Source: Paralvinella palmiformis
Lineage: Eukaryota; Annelida; Polychaeta; Terebellida; Alvinellidae
Assembly: GCA_025642065.1 (NCBI GenBank)
Contig: JAODUP010000473.1
Span: forward strand, 292,501 to 356,500
DNA: 64,000 bases
Direction: 5' to 3'
Below, one piece after another: positions 10,641 to 22,481 of the stretch; within the stretch, counting starts at the first letter, position 1, and each line of letters starts with the position of its first letter. Position numbers and translations under genes: made by a program. A model generated the notes under the pieces. That model was not told the DNA's origin, did no database searches, and saw nothing but the letters and a program-made list of their open reading frames with translations.

Positions 10641-11276
10641 CGTTCATCAGTGCATGCCGTCCTTGTTTTAGTTGTTGTTGTTGTGTTTGTTGTTGTTTTT
10701 CAACCTCGTCCACTATCGGTACTTTCTTGGTAAATTTATCAGGCGATCGGGTCGTTTATGTCGAGTTGGCATTATACTTTACACGACACATCCTGGCACG
10801 ACAATGGCTTTCCTTTACTGGGGTACAATGTCGTAAGGTTTGTATCGCTGTATGGCCTTTATCTAAATCTGAAAACAAATAATAATAATAATAATAATAA
10901 TAATGCACATATATAGCTAATAACAAAATATAAACCAATTCTACTAACTTTTACACATACCAGACAAATGAGACTTTGTTTACCGGAAATAAGCAATGTG
11001 CTCTCGTATTGAGACAGGATCAAATTAACAAACAGCGTTGTGTTAGTCCGAGTGGTTTCTCTGACAAAATATTGGCATATAAAGCTCGGCATTAACAGCA
11101 ACAATAGTAACGGCAGTTAGAACGTGAAAAACGTCGCATAAAGCGAACAATGAACTATTTGAAATAAACGGGTTTTGGGGCGGAGAAATTCACATATAAG
11201 ACTCGTGAAATGGCGATTGTCAGTTACCACTTTTTTCGAAGTCTGTAAATATTGTTCGATTAAAAATGATGATTCG

Positions 11277-11319
11277 TGTTTTACGGCCACTTTTGTGCAC
11301 AAGGTAGGCTAAATGGGCC
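11277..11319 (-). repeat. SINE family A, 3' fragment
   Basis: The reverse complement reads GGCCCATTTAGCCTACCTTG then TGCACAAAAGTGGCCGTAAAAC, the 3' body of the family. No tRNA head is attached. Confidence 0.7.
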
Positions 11320-13209
11320 TTGTGTTCGATTAAGACGCCAGTCCCTAAATAACCATAGTTGACCCTGTAGTAAAATAGTTCCTATATTCCTACGCTGTCC
11401 AAAATGGGAAAAAAATTGATCTAATTTAATCAATGTATCAATGCGCATTACGAGCAGACAATAATGTACTGGAAATACACACAGTATAGAAATGAATCAC
11501 GAATACATATTGAGCCAAACGTGCTATTACTTTAATTGTCAAGTGTTAAATAAACCGTGACGGCGACTGTATATGTTTTTTGAAACGTAATATAAGAATA
11601 GGGATTTTTGTTGTCGTCATTTGCCGTGAAAAATGCCTATAACGTTTGTTTCTCCGACGAGATTGCCGTATCTCAACAAGAATCACGACAGTCGAAGCCT
11701 CGCATTTCTGTGTAGGTCCAGAATAGTGTGACCTTTAGCGATATAAATCGATTTCTCGCGGGAAATGATCCCACAGTTTTATCTTGATAGGTTTGTATAA
11801 ACCGCAAAGAAGCCAGATAGTAATATATTGGCTGGTATTATTTTTTCCCTCGTTATTGCTAACAAGGTTAGAGCCTGATGAATTCTGGGTCAATACTAAT
11901 ATGAGGGGAAGGCGTTTGGTTAACGTCCTAGCATAATTTCGTCTCTATCTTTTCGTCCAGATTTTCCGTGAACGACACGAAAAGAGGCAGGTAGTTTGAA
12001 TGAGTCAGCGTAGCTGTCATGCTCGACGCATTAAGTAATTTGAAGTAAACTTTATACTATAGCACTGAGTGACTGCGTTATGAACGAGCGAATGATTGAC
12101 AGCTTTGCTTGTTCTCGGCCCTATTCCAACTTGGGACATTTGGCCAAGCGGCTACACCCTAAAGAAATTGTACATTCAAGATGCAGCCTTTTATTGATGG
12201 ATGAAACATCACACAGGTATGGTGCACGGTGTGGTAACGAAAACGCTTTATCCACAAACATTTCAGCATATAGCTGATATATTTGCTGATATACAGCATA
12301 TATTTGTATCCGATGTAAACGTCTTAAAACAAATTTGGCTGCACTCGATGGAATTATTTTACTGAAGTAAGTGATCACGAGATTTGTTTTTCTTTTCACT
12401 AAGAACGTTCGCTCTACGGCCTTGCTAAAATTGGCTTATTATAAACAACAGAAATTGTAATCCCTAACAGAAATAGATTTAAAAAATAAACAATGCGGCA
12501 GGCATTCTCCAAAAAAGAAACCATTTCGGTCCCAGTTGGCCATCAACGGGCAGAACGTCGAACGTATGTTTACGCTGACCGTCAGAATACCAAATGTTGA
12601 GCTTTCTATGCCTAAGTGGTTTAATATCAAGCTTGACAGAAGTGTTGGACTATAGTTACACCCGTTCATACAAACGTTATTTCAGCCGGTGCCTTTCAGA
12701 AATGATTTCTATAGGAAATGCCAATGAAACGGACTGGTTCTGATACACGGCGACTTGACGGCTTCATTTGGCATGCGTCTGACGAAAACTGAAGACCTGA
12801 TTGGGTTTAGCGAACGGGGTAAACAAGACGCCGAGGTCAAGGTGACGAACGTCTCTGGTAAAAACGTGGGATATGCTATATAAGTAAACATGGTATTGTA
12901 CTCTGAAGTGGCGTTATTAAGTCGTCTCTCTCTCCTTGTGTGTGTGGGCGCGCGCGCGCGCGTGTGTGAACACATTAGAGTAAAATAAAAAGGAGTATAT
13001 AAATATAATAATGACAGTAATAATAATAATATCATACGTCTGATGACGGCTTCCTGAATGGAATGAAAGAAACATCTGTCATTCCCTCTAGCAGTATTCG
13101 TAGCTATTTATGCTTTGTTCTAACCCCCCCCACTGCCATTAAAACACACACACACACACACATCAGTTTAATGCATTCCAGGCAATAAATGTGATACTGG
13201 TCAAGACAA

Positions 13210-13241
<32 letters not shown>

Positions 13242-13765
13242 CTGGGGGTGTGACAGCCCACTTCCAGTCAGTGAGACGACACGACACCGCCATCTAACGA
13301 AGTCAACTATGAGCCAAATTAATCAGTGGAACGGTTTTGACCATTTCTGAAGATCGAACTCTTAACTCTTGGTTACAAGAGTTCGTGAACGTTCGCCTCA
13401 CCTGACTGCACCACGCGTCACTGACTCATCACTATCAAGACGAAAGCTGAGTCATCTGTGTAATAGTTGTCGCAAAATTGCACTAAATTAGTTTAACGTT
13501 GTCCTGCATAATCCGACAGGTGACGCCACACACACACTGTGTAATTATAAGCCATCACGTGACACACTATAAATTTCATTGGCTGATCACAAAACAAAAC
13601 GAGGCTACACACCACAACAATAACAACAACAACACAAATAACGGCATCTAAATAAGTAGTAATATTTTGGTAATTAGTATGACGCATTTGTTATTATTTA
13701 TTCACATTATATTTATACAGAATTATCGGTGCGTTTCACATATAAGGGTTTTCCTGTTTATTCAG

Positions 13766-14133
13766 TGAGCTCCGGTTGCCTAGCAGTTAAGCACCCGGCA
13801 CTTGGTTCCCACGGTCACAGATTCGAACCCCGTAAGAGGTCGAAACTTTTCCAGGGATTAATTTCTCGGCTCACTACATCGTGGGTGGCTGACCACGTTA
13901 AATGGCGCTGCCGTCTCCACTGAATTATTTAAAAAATAAAGGGGGACGTTAAAACCCCTGAGGACGTAAAACACTCTGGCAGTGACCACCCTCAGGGTAT
14001 TTCGGCTCCATATTTCCGTACTGTTCCCCTGTGAGTGGTGGGGGAGGAGGTTTCTCAACCACTCCAACATAGAGGCTGTGCTGATTAAGCGACAGCCTGG
14101 GGATTCTCCCGAACAACAAAACCAAAACCATTG
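13766..14133 (+). repeat. tRNA-derived SINE, family B
   Basis: The head GTGAGCTCCGGTTGCCTAG, then AGTTAAGCACCCGGCAC and GATTCGAACCCCGTAAG, gives A- and B-box-like elements of a tRNA. The body contains TTTTCCAGGGATTAATTTCT, CACGTTAAATGGCG and TTAAGCGACAGCCTGGGGA, and ends in an AACAAAACCAAAACC tail. Other copies are at 14134-14377, 49050-49409 and 55881-56260. Confidence 0.85.
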
Positions 14134-14377
14134 AGTGGATGTTCATATCCCCTCCCCTACCACTTACAGGGGAGCGGTACAGAAATATGGTCACTGCCAG
14201 AGTGTATTACGTCCTCATGGGGGGGGGTATAGACCCCCCTCTTTAAATTAATTCAGTGGAGACGGCAGCGCCATTTAACGTGGTTAGCCACCCACGATGT
14301 TGTGAGCCGAGAAATTAATTCCTGGGAAAGTTTCGACCTCTTGTTGGGATCGAACCTGTGACCATTGAGACAAGAAA
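14134..14377 (-). repeat. SINE family B, truncated copy, inverted next to the previous one
   Basis: On the minus strand it reads from TCAATGGTCACAGGTTCGAT through AAACTTTCCCAGGAATTAAT and CACGTTAAATGGCGC to the CTGTAAGTGGTAGGGGA region. It lacks the tRNA 5' end and the AAC-rich tail and abuts the plus-strand copy tail to tail. Confidence 0.8.
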
Positions 14378-14651
14378 CGACCAGATTGTTTCACAATAAA
14401 TATTCATATTATATCAGAAATGCACTGATCATTTGAACAATTGGAATTACATCACAGTAGACTACCTCATGGCCCTATTAACAGTGATAACGGGTTGCCA
14501 GAAGAACGAGAAACAGTTGATTAATAATTAATATTCAACATCGATGTGTGATATTGAACTCAGTAAACTTCATCTATCTATTGCACAAATATAAATGTAA
14601 TTAAAGATTTATTTGCATTTAGATTAAATTTATAGCTAAGATTTCCCAGAA

Positions 14652-14656
<5 letters not shown>

Positions 14657-14686
<30 letters not shown>
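14657..14686. repeat. (AT)n microsatellite
   Basis: About 30 bases of pure AT repeat. A similar run lies at 14975-15007. Confidence 0.9.
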
Positions 14687-14690
<4 letters not shown>

Positions 14691-14969
14691 GCATTGTGTA
14701 CTTCGTATTACTTGTTCCTTGCTCATTGGCCCGTTATGGTCACGTGATTTCCCCAGTTCGTCTTTGGATGGAAAGTTTAGTAACACATTTTACTTTGGGA
14801 CGACAACACTTGCTGATTGTTTTCGTAGTGGATGTCTGTTGTTGTGTTTCATTCTAGGTGGTCTTGGTAGACTAACTAGACAATTGTAATTAAACCCCCC
14901 AGAACTGGTTTGTATTTGAACACACACATACACACACATACACACACACAATTTATTTCAGAATGTCAA

Positions 14970-15010
<41 letters not shown>

Positions 15011-16366
15011 CTGTGAGGAAGTTAATCACCTAAAACGTTTAAACGCAGAGTCTGAAGCTGTCTGGATCAGTTAGAATGAGAGTAAAACAAGCAATAAATA
15101 ATCTGCTAGAAGCAGCTGAACGCATTTGAAAACCATAAACACACTGGCACTCCAAAATCGAATCAATATTATTATTTGCATAAAATGTACACAGCCCCTC
15201 TGATTCACCTATCATACAATTTTCTATAGATATTATTCAAAACCAGGCACAGCACGCTTGTATTGATGCTATTTACAACTGGACCACAAGTTTCATGCGC
15301 ATAATCTAAACTGGGATTTTTTTCTCATATAATACTGGGAGAACACATTTGGAATGGACCGAAAGGCAGGAATGAAAATCGGTATAACATATCTCGTAAT
15401 ATCACAGTAACACTCACGTCTGTCGTGTATAGCTACAATTAATAAAAACGTGATAGTATCGGGCCCATATTGACTGTCATTACTCAGTGAATCGAAATAT
15501 CGCATTTCGCTCACCATAAAATAGACGTCTGTTTAACAATGACTGCAGTAGAACTGTTGAAACGACGGGCGAGAATAAATGGGAGCGTCCTGAAGACACG
15601 ACGAAGACTATTAACTAATCAAAATGTAACTAAAAGTTGACAATTTAAAACAAATATAAATAGTTAGTTGGACTGAACTATTTCAATGAGTGCTTGAGAG
15701 CATTTTTGTTAAACGTCCATTCTATGGCCTGTTTATAGTAAACGTTCTTGGACATTTAACTCGTAACTAGCAACTGTTGTTCCGCGAAAACAAATAGCCC
15801 TACTTTTTCTACACTTTTGAAATGACAATTCTGACCGCAAATAGATATGTAAAACGTATTTGGTATGTTTAGAAAGACGGCGAAGCTATACAAACTTCTG
15901 ATGTGTACATGGCTTTCTTGTCGCTTCCGAAGCATGTGTCATTGTACTCTCAACACCCGCGCATAAACATTCCAGTAGCTCTTCTGGAAGATTTCTTAAT
16001 ACTGATATCAGATCAGTTCTGGTAGAGAGTGGTCTGACGCGATGTCTTTGTCGAAAATGGAACATTTTATTTCGTTTTGTAGACGAAGTAAACAGGACAT
16101 TCAGGTCAATGTCACGAGGGCGGGACAAAAAGCTGGGGTAGTAATATGTAACAGAACAAGGTATTATGCCGAAGAGGAGGCTTTTAAAATAGTGTGTGTG
16201 CGTGTGCGGGCGTGTTTGTGTGCGAGTATATGTATGTGTGGCTGTTATAAAGCGTATTAAATCTCTCGCACAAGTGTCATATTTTTATTTTTAAATACCA
16301 CTTCATACTACTGAATAATCAGGTTGTGATGTATAACTAAACATGCTATTGTGTCAAGTAGCGGCT

Positions 16367-16370
<4 letters not shown>

Positions 16371-16397
<27 letters not shown>

Positions 16398-16418
16398 TGT
16401 GTGTGTGTGTGTTTAGAC

Positions 16419-16459
<41 letters not shown>
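16371..16459. repeat. Compound (AT)n(GT)n...(AT)n microsatellite
   Basis: An AT run, a GT run, the short unique word TTTAGACTGTG, then another AT run. The cluster spans about 90 bases. Confidence 0.9.
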
Positions 16460-16463
<4 letters not shown>

Positions 16464-17607
16464 TTTGTTATTTGTAAAATTTATTATAAATTGTAAAATA
16501 TATTAGTTTTTCGTGTTTAAATCAAACCAAGAATCAGTCACGACCATTTCTGCTTGCGACAAAAACTAAATAATGTAGTTCTCGCGAGAGATCGCGAACG
16601 TTCGTGTCACTGACCCGGCCTCGGGGACATTCTATCATTGTTCCAGCTAAACAGTAAATACCTTAACCTCGTCAATAATCGATAGCTTATTACCGCAGAA
16701 ATACAATAAATCGGATTATCAGACATTAGGGGCAGGCAAATTTTATTATTCTGCATAATCATTCTGCGCTAAATACGATATGATTATGATGTCACGTGAT
16801 ACTAATACGAATTCGATTGGCTGATCATCAAACAAAACAAAAAGCTACAACAACACCAAGGCAGCAAATAAGCAATTAATATCCATCCTAAGTGTGATAT
16901 ATTTGATCCTATTTAGCAAATCACAAGAAGATTATTTCGCAATAAACAAAACTCTTTTGGTACTTTGTTATGGGTCGGGGTCATAGGAATTATGCCAAAG
17001 AAAACTATTTACTAGTTCGTGGTAAAAAATATTTACGTGGTTGGGTGGGTGGGCAAGGAGTGAGTGAGTGAAAGAGGGAGAGAATTGCTTAACTACCCGC
17101 TAATAAAATATTCTACAAACACAGGAACCCTGGTCTATGCCATACCTATGCTATACCTATTAACGTGGTCGTAGAATAGATTACATGCTCGAAAATGTTG
17201 TCAACATCCAAATATCTCAGTCCACTATGCCGTAGATTAGTGTTCGTGGCTGAGGTGTTCAGCTGATGTGGCTGGTGGCGCAATGCGATGCAAATCAGCG
17301 AGCCGTCGGATTCAATTCAAATATAGCATGTGTCTGTGGGATGTTTCAGCCATCAATAAAAGGTTTGCGCGTGATCGTCTCATTTCCATAAGGTTAGCCC
17401 CTCGACCACTTATCCCACCGAGAGGCTCGCTCGCTCGCGCACTTACTCACTCACTCACTCACTCACTCACTCACTCTTGCGTGACTGCTAATAACTATTG
17501 TTTAGCAAGCGATCGTGAGGTAATGTGCTTGGAGCATCGAACAATATAGATAGCTGAAGTGGTGCGTGCGTGCGTGCGTGTGTGTGTGTGTGTGGTCTGG
17601 CATTGTA

Positions 17608-18950
17608 TCACACGCTGTTACAGATAATGGCAAGGTGTATTACAACTTACATGTGTTACCCTGACAACACTGTTGTTAGTATGATAACAGGTGTGGAGAT
17701 AGAGATCACAAAGGTACATACTATCATTAGCTCTCTCTCTCTCTCTCTCTACCTATCTGTCTGTGTATTTGTCACACACACATGCGCGCCAATCCCTCAT
17801 ACACCCATAAACATGATTGAAACATCATTTACACGTTACCATGACAACTCGACAAAACTAAAATAGATGGCAAACCTAAATACAATAAATCTGTTCCAAC
17901 GTTCGTCAATCTTAACAGACCACCTGTGTTAAAGACCTTGAACAGCATTCCGCCCAACATGTTGGCCCTCCATTGTCATAAAAAATTACACCCGTCTCAA
18001 AAGACCACCTTCCTTTAATGGCCATATCTGATGCGTTCCCAAGGCTGTAATCTTAAGACAGGGTTCACTGTACTTACATCGCGACTGGGTTCCTCACATC
18101 ACCGACGTGGTGTCCTGCGCCGTGAAGCGGAACTGACAACCTATAAAATACAGCTTCTTATGAACGCAGGTCAACACGACGCTGCCGCTGGGTCAGACTC
18201 GGATATGTGCCAGGTCAAAGTACACGTACCTCGGTGGCATATTTATGGCAGAGAGACACCTATTTACCATAATGATACATATGTGACCTTGGCAAGGAGA
18301 ATTTTTGCCTCGTAGGCGTTTTTATTTTTTTCAGGACGAAAATACTGCTCATGTTTTTCGCGATTTTCTTTGGCTGTTGTAAACACAGTTACACCTAGAG
18401 TTAAGTGTTTCAAATCGCATTACATAGCGTACCGTAGCTATGAGCACAAACTGTGTTACAGACAGCGCGATGAGTTGTGTTACAGACAGTGTTACAGATA
18501 ATATGCCAGGCTTAATTACATAGTTACATGCTTTGTTACAAGCAGAATTATAGCGTTACATGTGTTACAGGCAATCCCATAGACGGTTACACTGATCCAT
18601 TATCACTGTTACAGATAATGTAACATTATGACTAGCACCTCCGTAGTCTAGTTAGTAGCGTGTTGGACCATAGATTACTACCACCCGCGTTCGAATCTCG
18701 GCGTAGGCATATCTGAAGGTTGTTTCATCTTTGACTTCGCTTCATTACCTTTGGAGGTCGCTCGGCCCATTTAGCCTGCCATGTGCACAAAAGTGGCATA
18801 AAACATCAATCATCATCAGATCATATTTCAGGCGATGCTAGATTGGTGGAAACGGTGACACAGACCCATGTTTAAGCAACGTTACAGACAACATTACTTT
18901 ATTATTTGTGGCGTTACAGACAGTGTTAAAATACTGTTACAGACTCAGCC
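17608..18950. repeat. Diffuse degenerate array of GTTACAG-type words
   Basis: The word TGTTACAGA, and variants such as GTTACATG and GTGTTACAG, recur many times: near 17620, 17655, 18455, 18478, 18490, 18530, 18560, 18605, 18885, 18912 and 18938. Density is highest at 18380-18630 and spacing is irregular. A SINE family A copy (18634-18820) sits inside it. This looks like an old, decayed minisatellite. Confidence 0.5.
18634..18820 (+). repeat. SINE family A, near full length
   Basis: The head GCACCTCCGTAGTCTAGTTA is followed by the B-box GTTCGAATCTCGG, the body GGAGGTCGCTCGGCCCATTT, and the end AAAGTGGCATAAAACATCAA. Confidence 0.85.
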
Positions 18951-18967
18951 AATCTCAATTGTACTAT

Positions 18968-19027
18968 TCGGCCCGTTTAGCCTACCATGTGCACAAAAGT
19001 GGCCGTAAAACATCAATCATCATCAAT
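18968..19027 (+). repeat. SINE family A, 3' fragment
   Basis: TTCGGCCCGTTTAGCCTACC, then AAAAGTGGCCGTAAAACATC and a short ATC tail; no head. It lies about 150 bases after the fuller copy. Confidence 0.75.
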
Positions 19028-20741
19028 CGTTGTATGAGTTTGCCCGACCCCTGTACTAGGTGCGTCACTGAGCTCGATTCTTTTCGAGGATATTGCCACA
19101 ATTAAAGTTTTGTCGTTATTATATGGTTACAGCATTATGCCTAATATAAGGTTGATGGTGGCCGAAAACACTTGAACACGAACTGTGAAGCAATAAAAAT
19201 TTTCTAATTTGGATGGAATTGGGCGACTTCCGTTGTCCAAATGCCCAACGTCCATTCTATGTATATATTAGCCATTTCGAGCTCTACAAATGGGCTTCGT
19301 TTACTAGACAGAGACGATTTACCGATGTTTCTGTACAATTCCGATGGTATCTGGCAACCGGACAGGAAACATCGCTACCTCTGACCTATCAACTGTTTAA
19401 GGCCCCCCGAGTTGGTGATTCTTTGGTCAATAAACAGCTAACAGACTGTGTCAAATGTGGGACGGTGGTTAGCTATTTAAATAGAGAAGACAGCCACTAC
19501 TCCGCCAGACAACAAGTCGATAAAGGCGTCTGTGTGTTCATTACTAATTAATGGCCACCTCGTCGGCCATCTCGTCGGGGCTGGCTGGTGGCTGGTAAAG
19601 TCGCACATCACGTTTAGGAGATCGTCGCCGTCCAAAAGTGCCGGACTAACTACTATAATTATCGGTCGTGTAAGTATTTGTGTTTCCGCTCGGTGTCTGA
19701 TCTTCGGAAAGACTGCCCCGTGGGCTCCTATGCCTCCCGAAATGTTCTCTCCCACGCTCCCCCTATCTGTCCCCTGGCGGCTGTTACACACACACACAGA
19801 GAGAGAGAGAGAGGGGGGGGTCAGTTTGGACCGAACTTCGCAGTTAACACCTTCAGAACACATCGAATAACGTTTCACGGCGTTAAAGTCTCCACCCATA
19901 AAAACCCTCGATTTGTTTTCACTCATAATAGATACCCATAGACGACCTAACATCTCTATCTTGTCCTGTCGGCAGTATGTTCACTGCGTTATCCGTCGGC
20001 AACAAACACTAACCATACACTTCAAAGCTCGATATAATAGTCTGTTAACCGAAGAGAGAAAAACCCTCAACGCAACTGAATGGGACGTATTAATAATGCA
20101 TTCCACTATATACAAACGTAGACGTGTATGCAGCCAGTGAGAGGCGTATGACAGTGAATTAAACAAGCCGACTCTTATCAGGGTTTGATATCAGATAAGT
20201 GGCCATATTGTGCGGATATTGTTGTGATATCAACGAGATCGGGCTAACGTATTCACGGGGAAAAAACAGTCCCGGTATTTATGGCCTTTACAGAAAAGAG
20301 GACGTGTCTCCATAGCAGGTTTATTGATTGATGTAACATCTAAATTAGACGCGCGCGCGCAAGCGTGTATGTGATGAAAAGAAAATACAAGGTTGTTATT
20401 CGCAGAGAAACATTTTTATGTTAAAATTCAGCTGTTCTCTAAAAAACAGTGTGCACATGCATGAAGACACCTGCACGTGTGTGTGTGTGTGTGTGTGTGT
20501 GTTATCAGCTACCATACCTGTTCGATTGAAATACATTAGAATAATCCACAACCCGTAGTGAGCAACATATCACAGTATCCACGAACGCTTCTCTGTTGTC
20601 GTAAAAATAACCGCTTTTTGACAAAACAGCTCATGTCCGAATGGACGCTTCGGTTACATATTATATCCAGTTATAAATAAACACGCTTCAAATCCTCACA
20701 TGATCCGTAACAAATTGCGTACGGAACGACCTCATCATCAA

Positions 20742-20798
20742 TGACGTCACGGTTACTGGACGTCCTTAATCCACGAGGTAGCCGACCGAATGACGTCA
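20742..20798. promoter_or_regulatory. Pair of palindromic CRE words
   Basis: TGACGTCA, the full CREB/ATF site, occurs at 20742-20749 and 20791-20798. The surrounding DNA is more CpG-rich than the local average. No recognisable gene starts nearby, so a promoter role is only a possibility. Confidence 0.3.
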
Positions 20799-21378
20799 AC
20801 TAATTCCCGGATAATACCGGATGAGACTGCCAACAAATCCAACACGAAACACGCCAACGACTAAATAATGCTGAGCCGATCTCCGATCGAAAACTCTCGC
20901 CTTAAAATCATATTACAATGGCAGACCGGTCACCGAATAAAATCATCGATGTTTGCCAATCGAGTATCTTATGTCTATATGGCCGCTCGTTCTCGCCGCC
21001 CCCGAGAAATAACTACAGTTCACGCTCGAGTCACGTGCGGATTCTAAACTCTCGCCTAATTTGGCTCTTTCTCACTTCGCCAAACATAGTCTGCTACGCT
21101 CCGAAAAGCAGCATGTCCAGCCGAATAACACCGTGCCAGCCATTAAAATTTTTACGACGTAGAATTATTTTTTGGGTTAGCTGTCGAACGCCGGCGAATA
21201 CTTATAGGCCCATATGAATACTATGAGAATACTATGAGAATACTATTTGAGATATTTTCCCACGAGCGCCTGTATGTACCCGGAGGTGGTGGTAATATAT
21301 GTAACTATTTCGGCTTGATGTGTATGCCGTTATAACTGGGAGCTCTTATGAATAAATGAGTATACCATATTGACGGTT

Positions 21379-21417
<39 letters not shown>

Positions 21418-21473
21418 ATTGACTACACCTGCAGGATGGATGGACGGAAGGAGAAATGTGTGCGCCTGTGTGT

Positions 21474-21478
21474 GTGTG

Positions 21479-21520
<42 letters not shown>

Positions 21521-21547
21521 AGAGATAGAGAGAGAGAGAGAGATATA
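21474..21547. repeat. Compound GT/CT/GA microsatellite
   Basis: GT, CT, GT and GA runs follow one another with almost no unique sequence. The neighbouring AT run is at 21380-21415. Confidence 0.85.
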
Positions 21548-21741
21548 TATGTAGAGAGATATGGAATACATATTTCATAATACACATTTCCGTATGAAAA
21601 GTTGACTTCCTAGATTCATTTCCCTGATCCAAATATCATAGTCATGGTTTGTGTTGGTTGTATCTGCCATGTATGAAAAAGTGATAGCTTAGGAAATACC
21701 CACTGATGAGTCGTCTAGATGTGGTAAAACTCTCCCCCCCC

Positions 21742-21785
<44 letters not shown>

Positions 21786-22447
21786 TATGGCATGAGTCTT
21801 GGTACTCTGAGCCAGTGCTAACATGCGCGCGCGCGCACGCACACACGCACGCACAGAGAGAGAGAGAGAGAGAAGAGAGAGAGGTTAGTTAATAGCGTAT
21901 ACTGCTAATACATGAGCTTTATCTTGAACAAATTATAATTAATGAAACCAATTAGCTGAACTGTGGACCATATAAGCATTTAGCAGTGAATACGACATAT
22001 TATTTTACAGTACCTACAACCTGCCGAGAGCTATGGCGCAAAGGGGCGTCTGAGGTCAACTGGGATCGTCTGAGGTCACTCGCGCAAAACTAGCCAATCA
22101 GTGCCATGTTGACATCTCGACAATAGGTTATTATTGGTTCAGAATAGAATCACGCACCAGACAATGTCTCTTCAATCATGCTGTCTTTTATTTCATTTTG
22201 AGGCGTTTTGTGGCTAGACTGATTGCGGTAAAGCTGCGTTTTCAAAAGTGGAAGTAATCTTGTCCAATTTTATATTAGATAGGTCCCAGCAAGACGCATC
22301 AGGTCACGTGACACTGGTTTGTTGTCGATAAGACGGCGTTATAATGAATATCATGACCGCATGGTCGTTATATGTTCCATACCAAGTTGTAACATGCGTT
22401 GTGAGTGTGGGAGATGGTATAACAGCATTTATTTTAAGGTTTATCAT

Positions 22448-22481
<34 letters not shown>

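Larger units (their letters stand above)
10641..17600. other. Gene-free repeat-rich stretch
   Basis: I find no supported gene. It holds AT, GT and CG microsatellites (12936-12966, 13210-13240, 14657-14686, 14975-15007, 16371-16459), an inverted pair of SINE family B copies (13766-14377), a (CACT)n run near 17440-17475, and vaguely SINE-like fragments near 12080-12260 and 17230-17430. Open frames of 60-110 codons occur but show no domain or splice context. Confidence 0.55.

Noticed and set aside
19213..19551. 112-codon open frame
   Set aside because: No recognisable family or splice context; composition matches its surroundings.
19477..19953. 158-codon minus-strand open frame with GGDFNAV, like a LINE endonuclease motif
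   Set aside because: Nothing else in the frame fits an endonuclease, part is simple repeat (SLSLSVCVC), and no neighbouring LINE sequence supports it.
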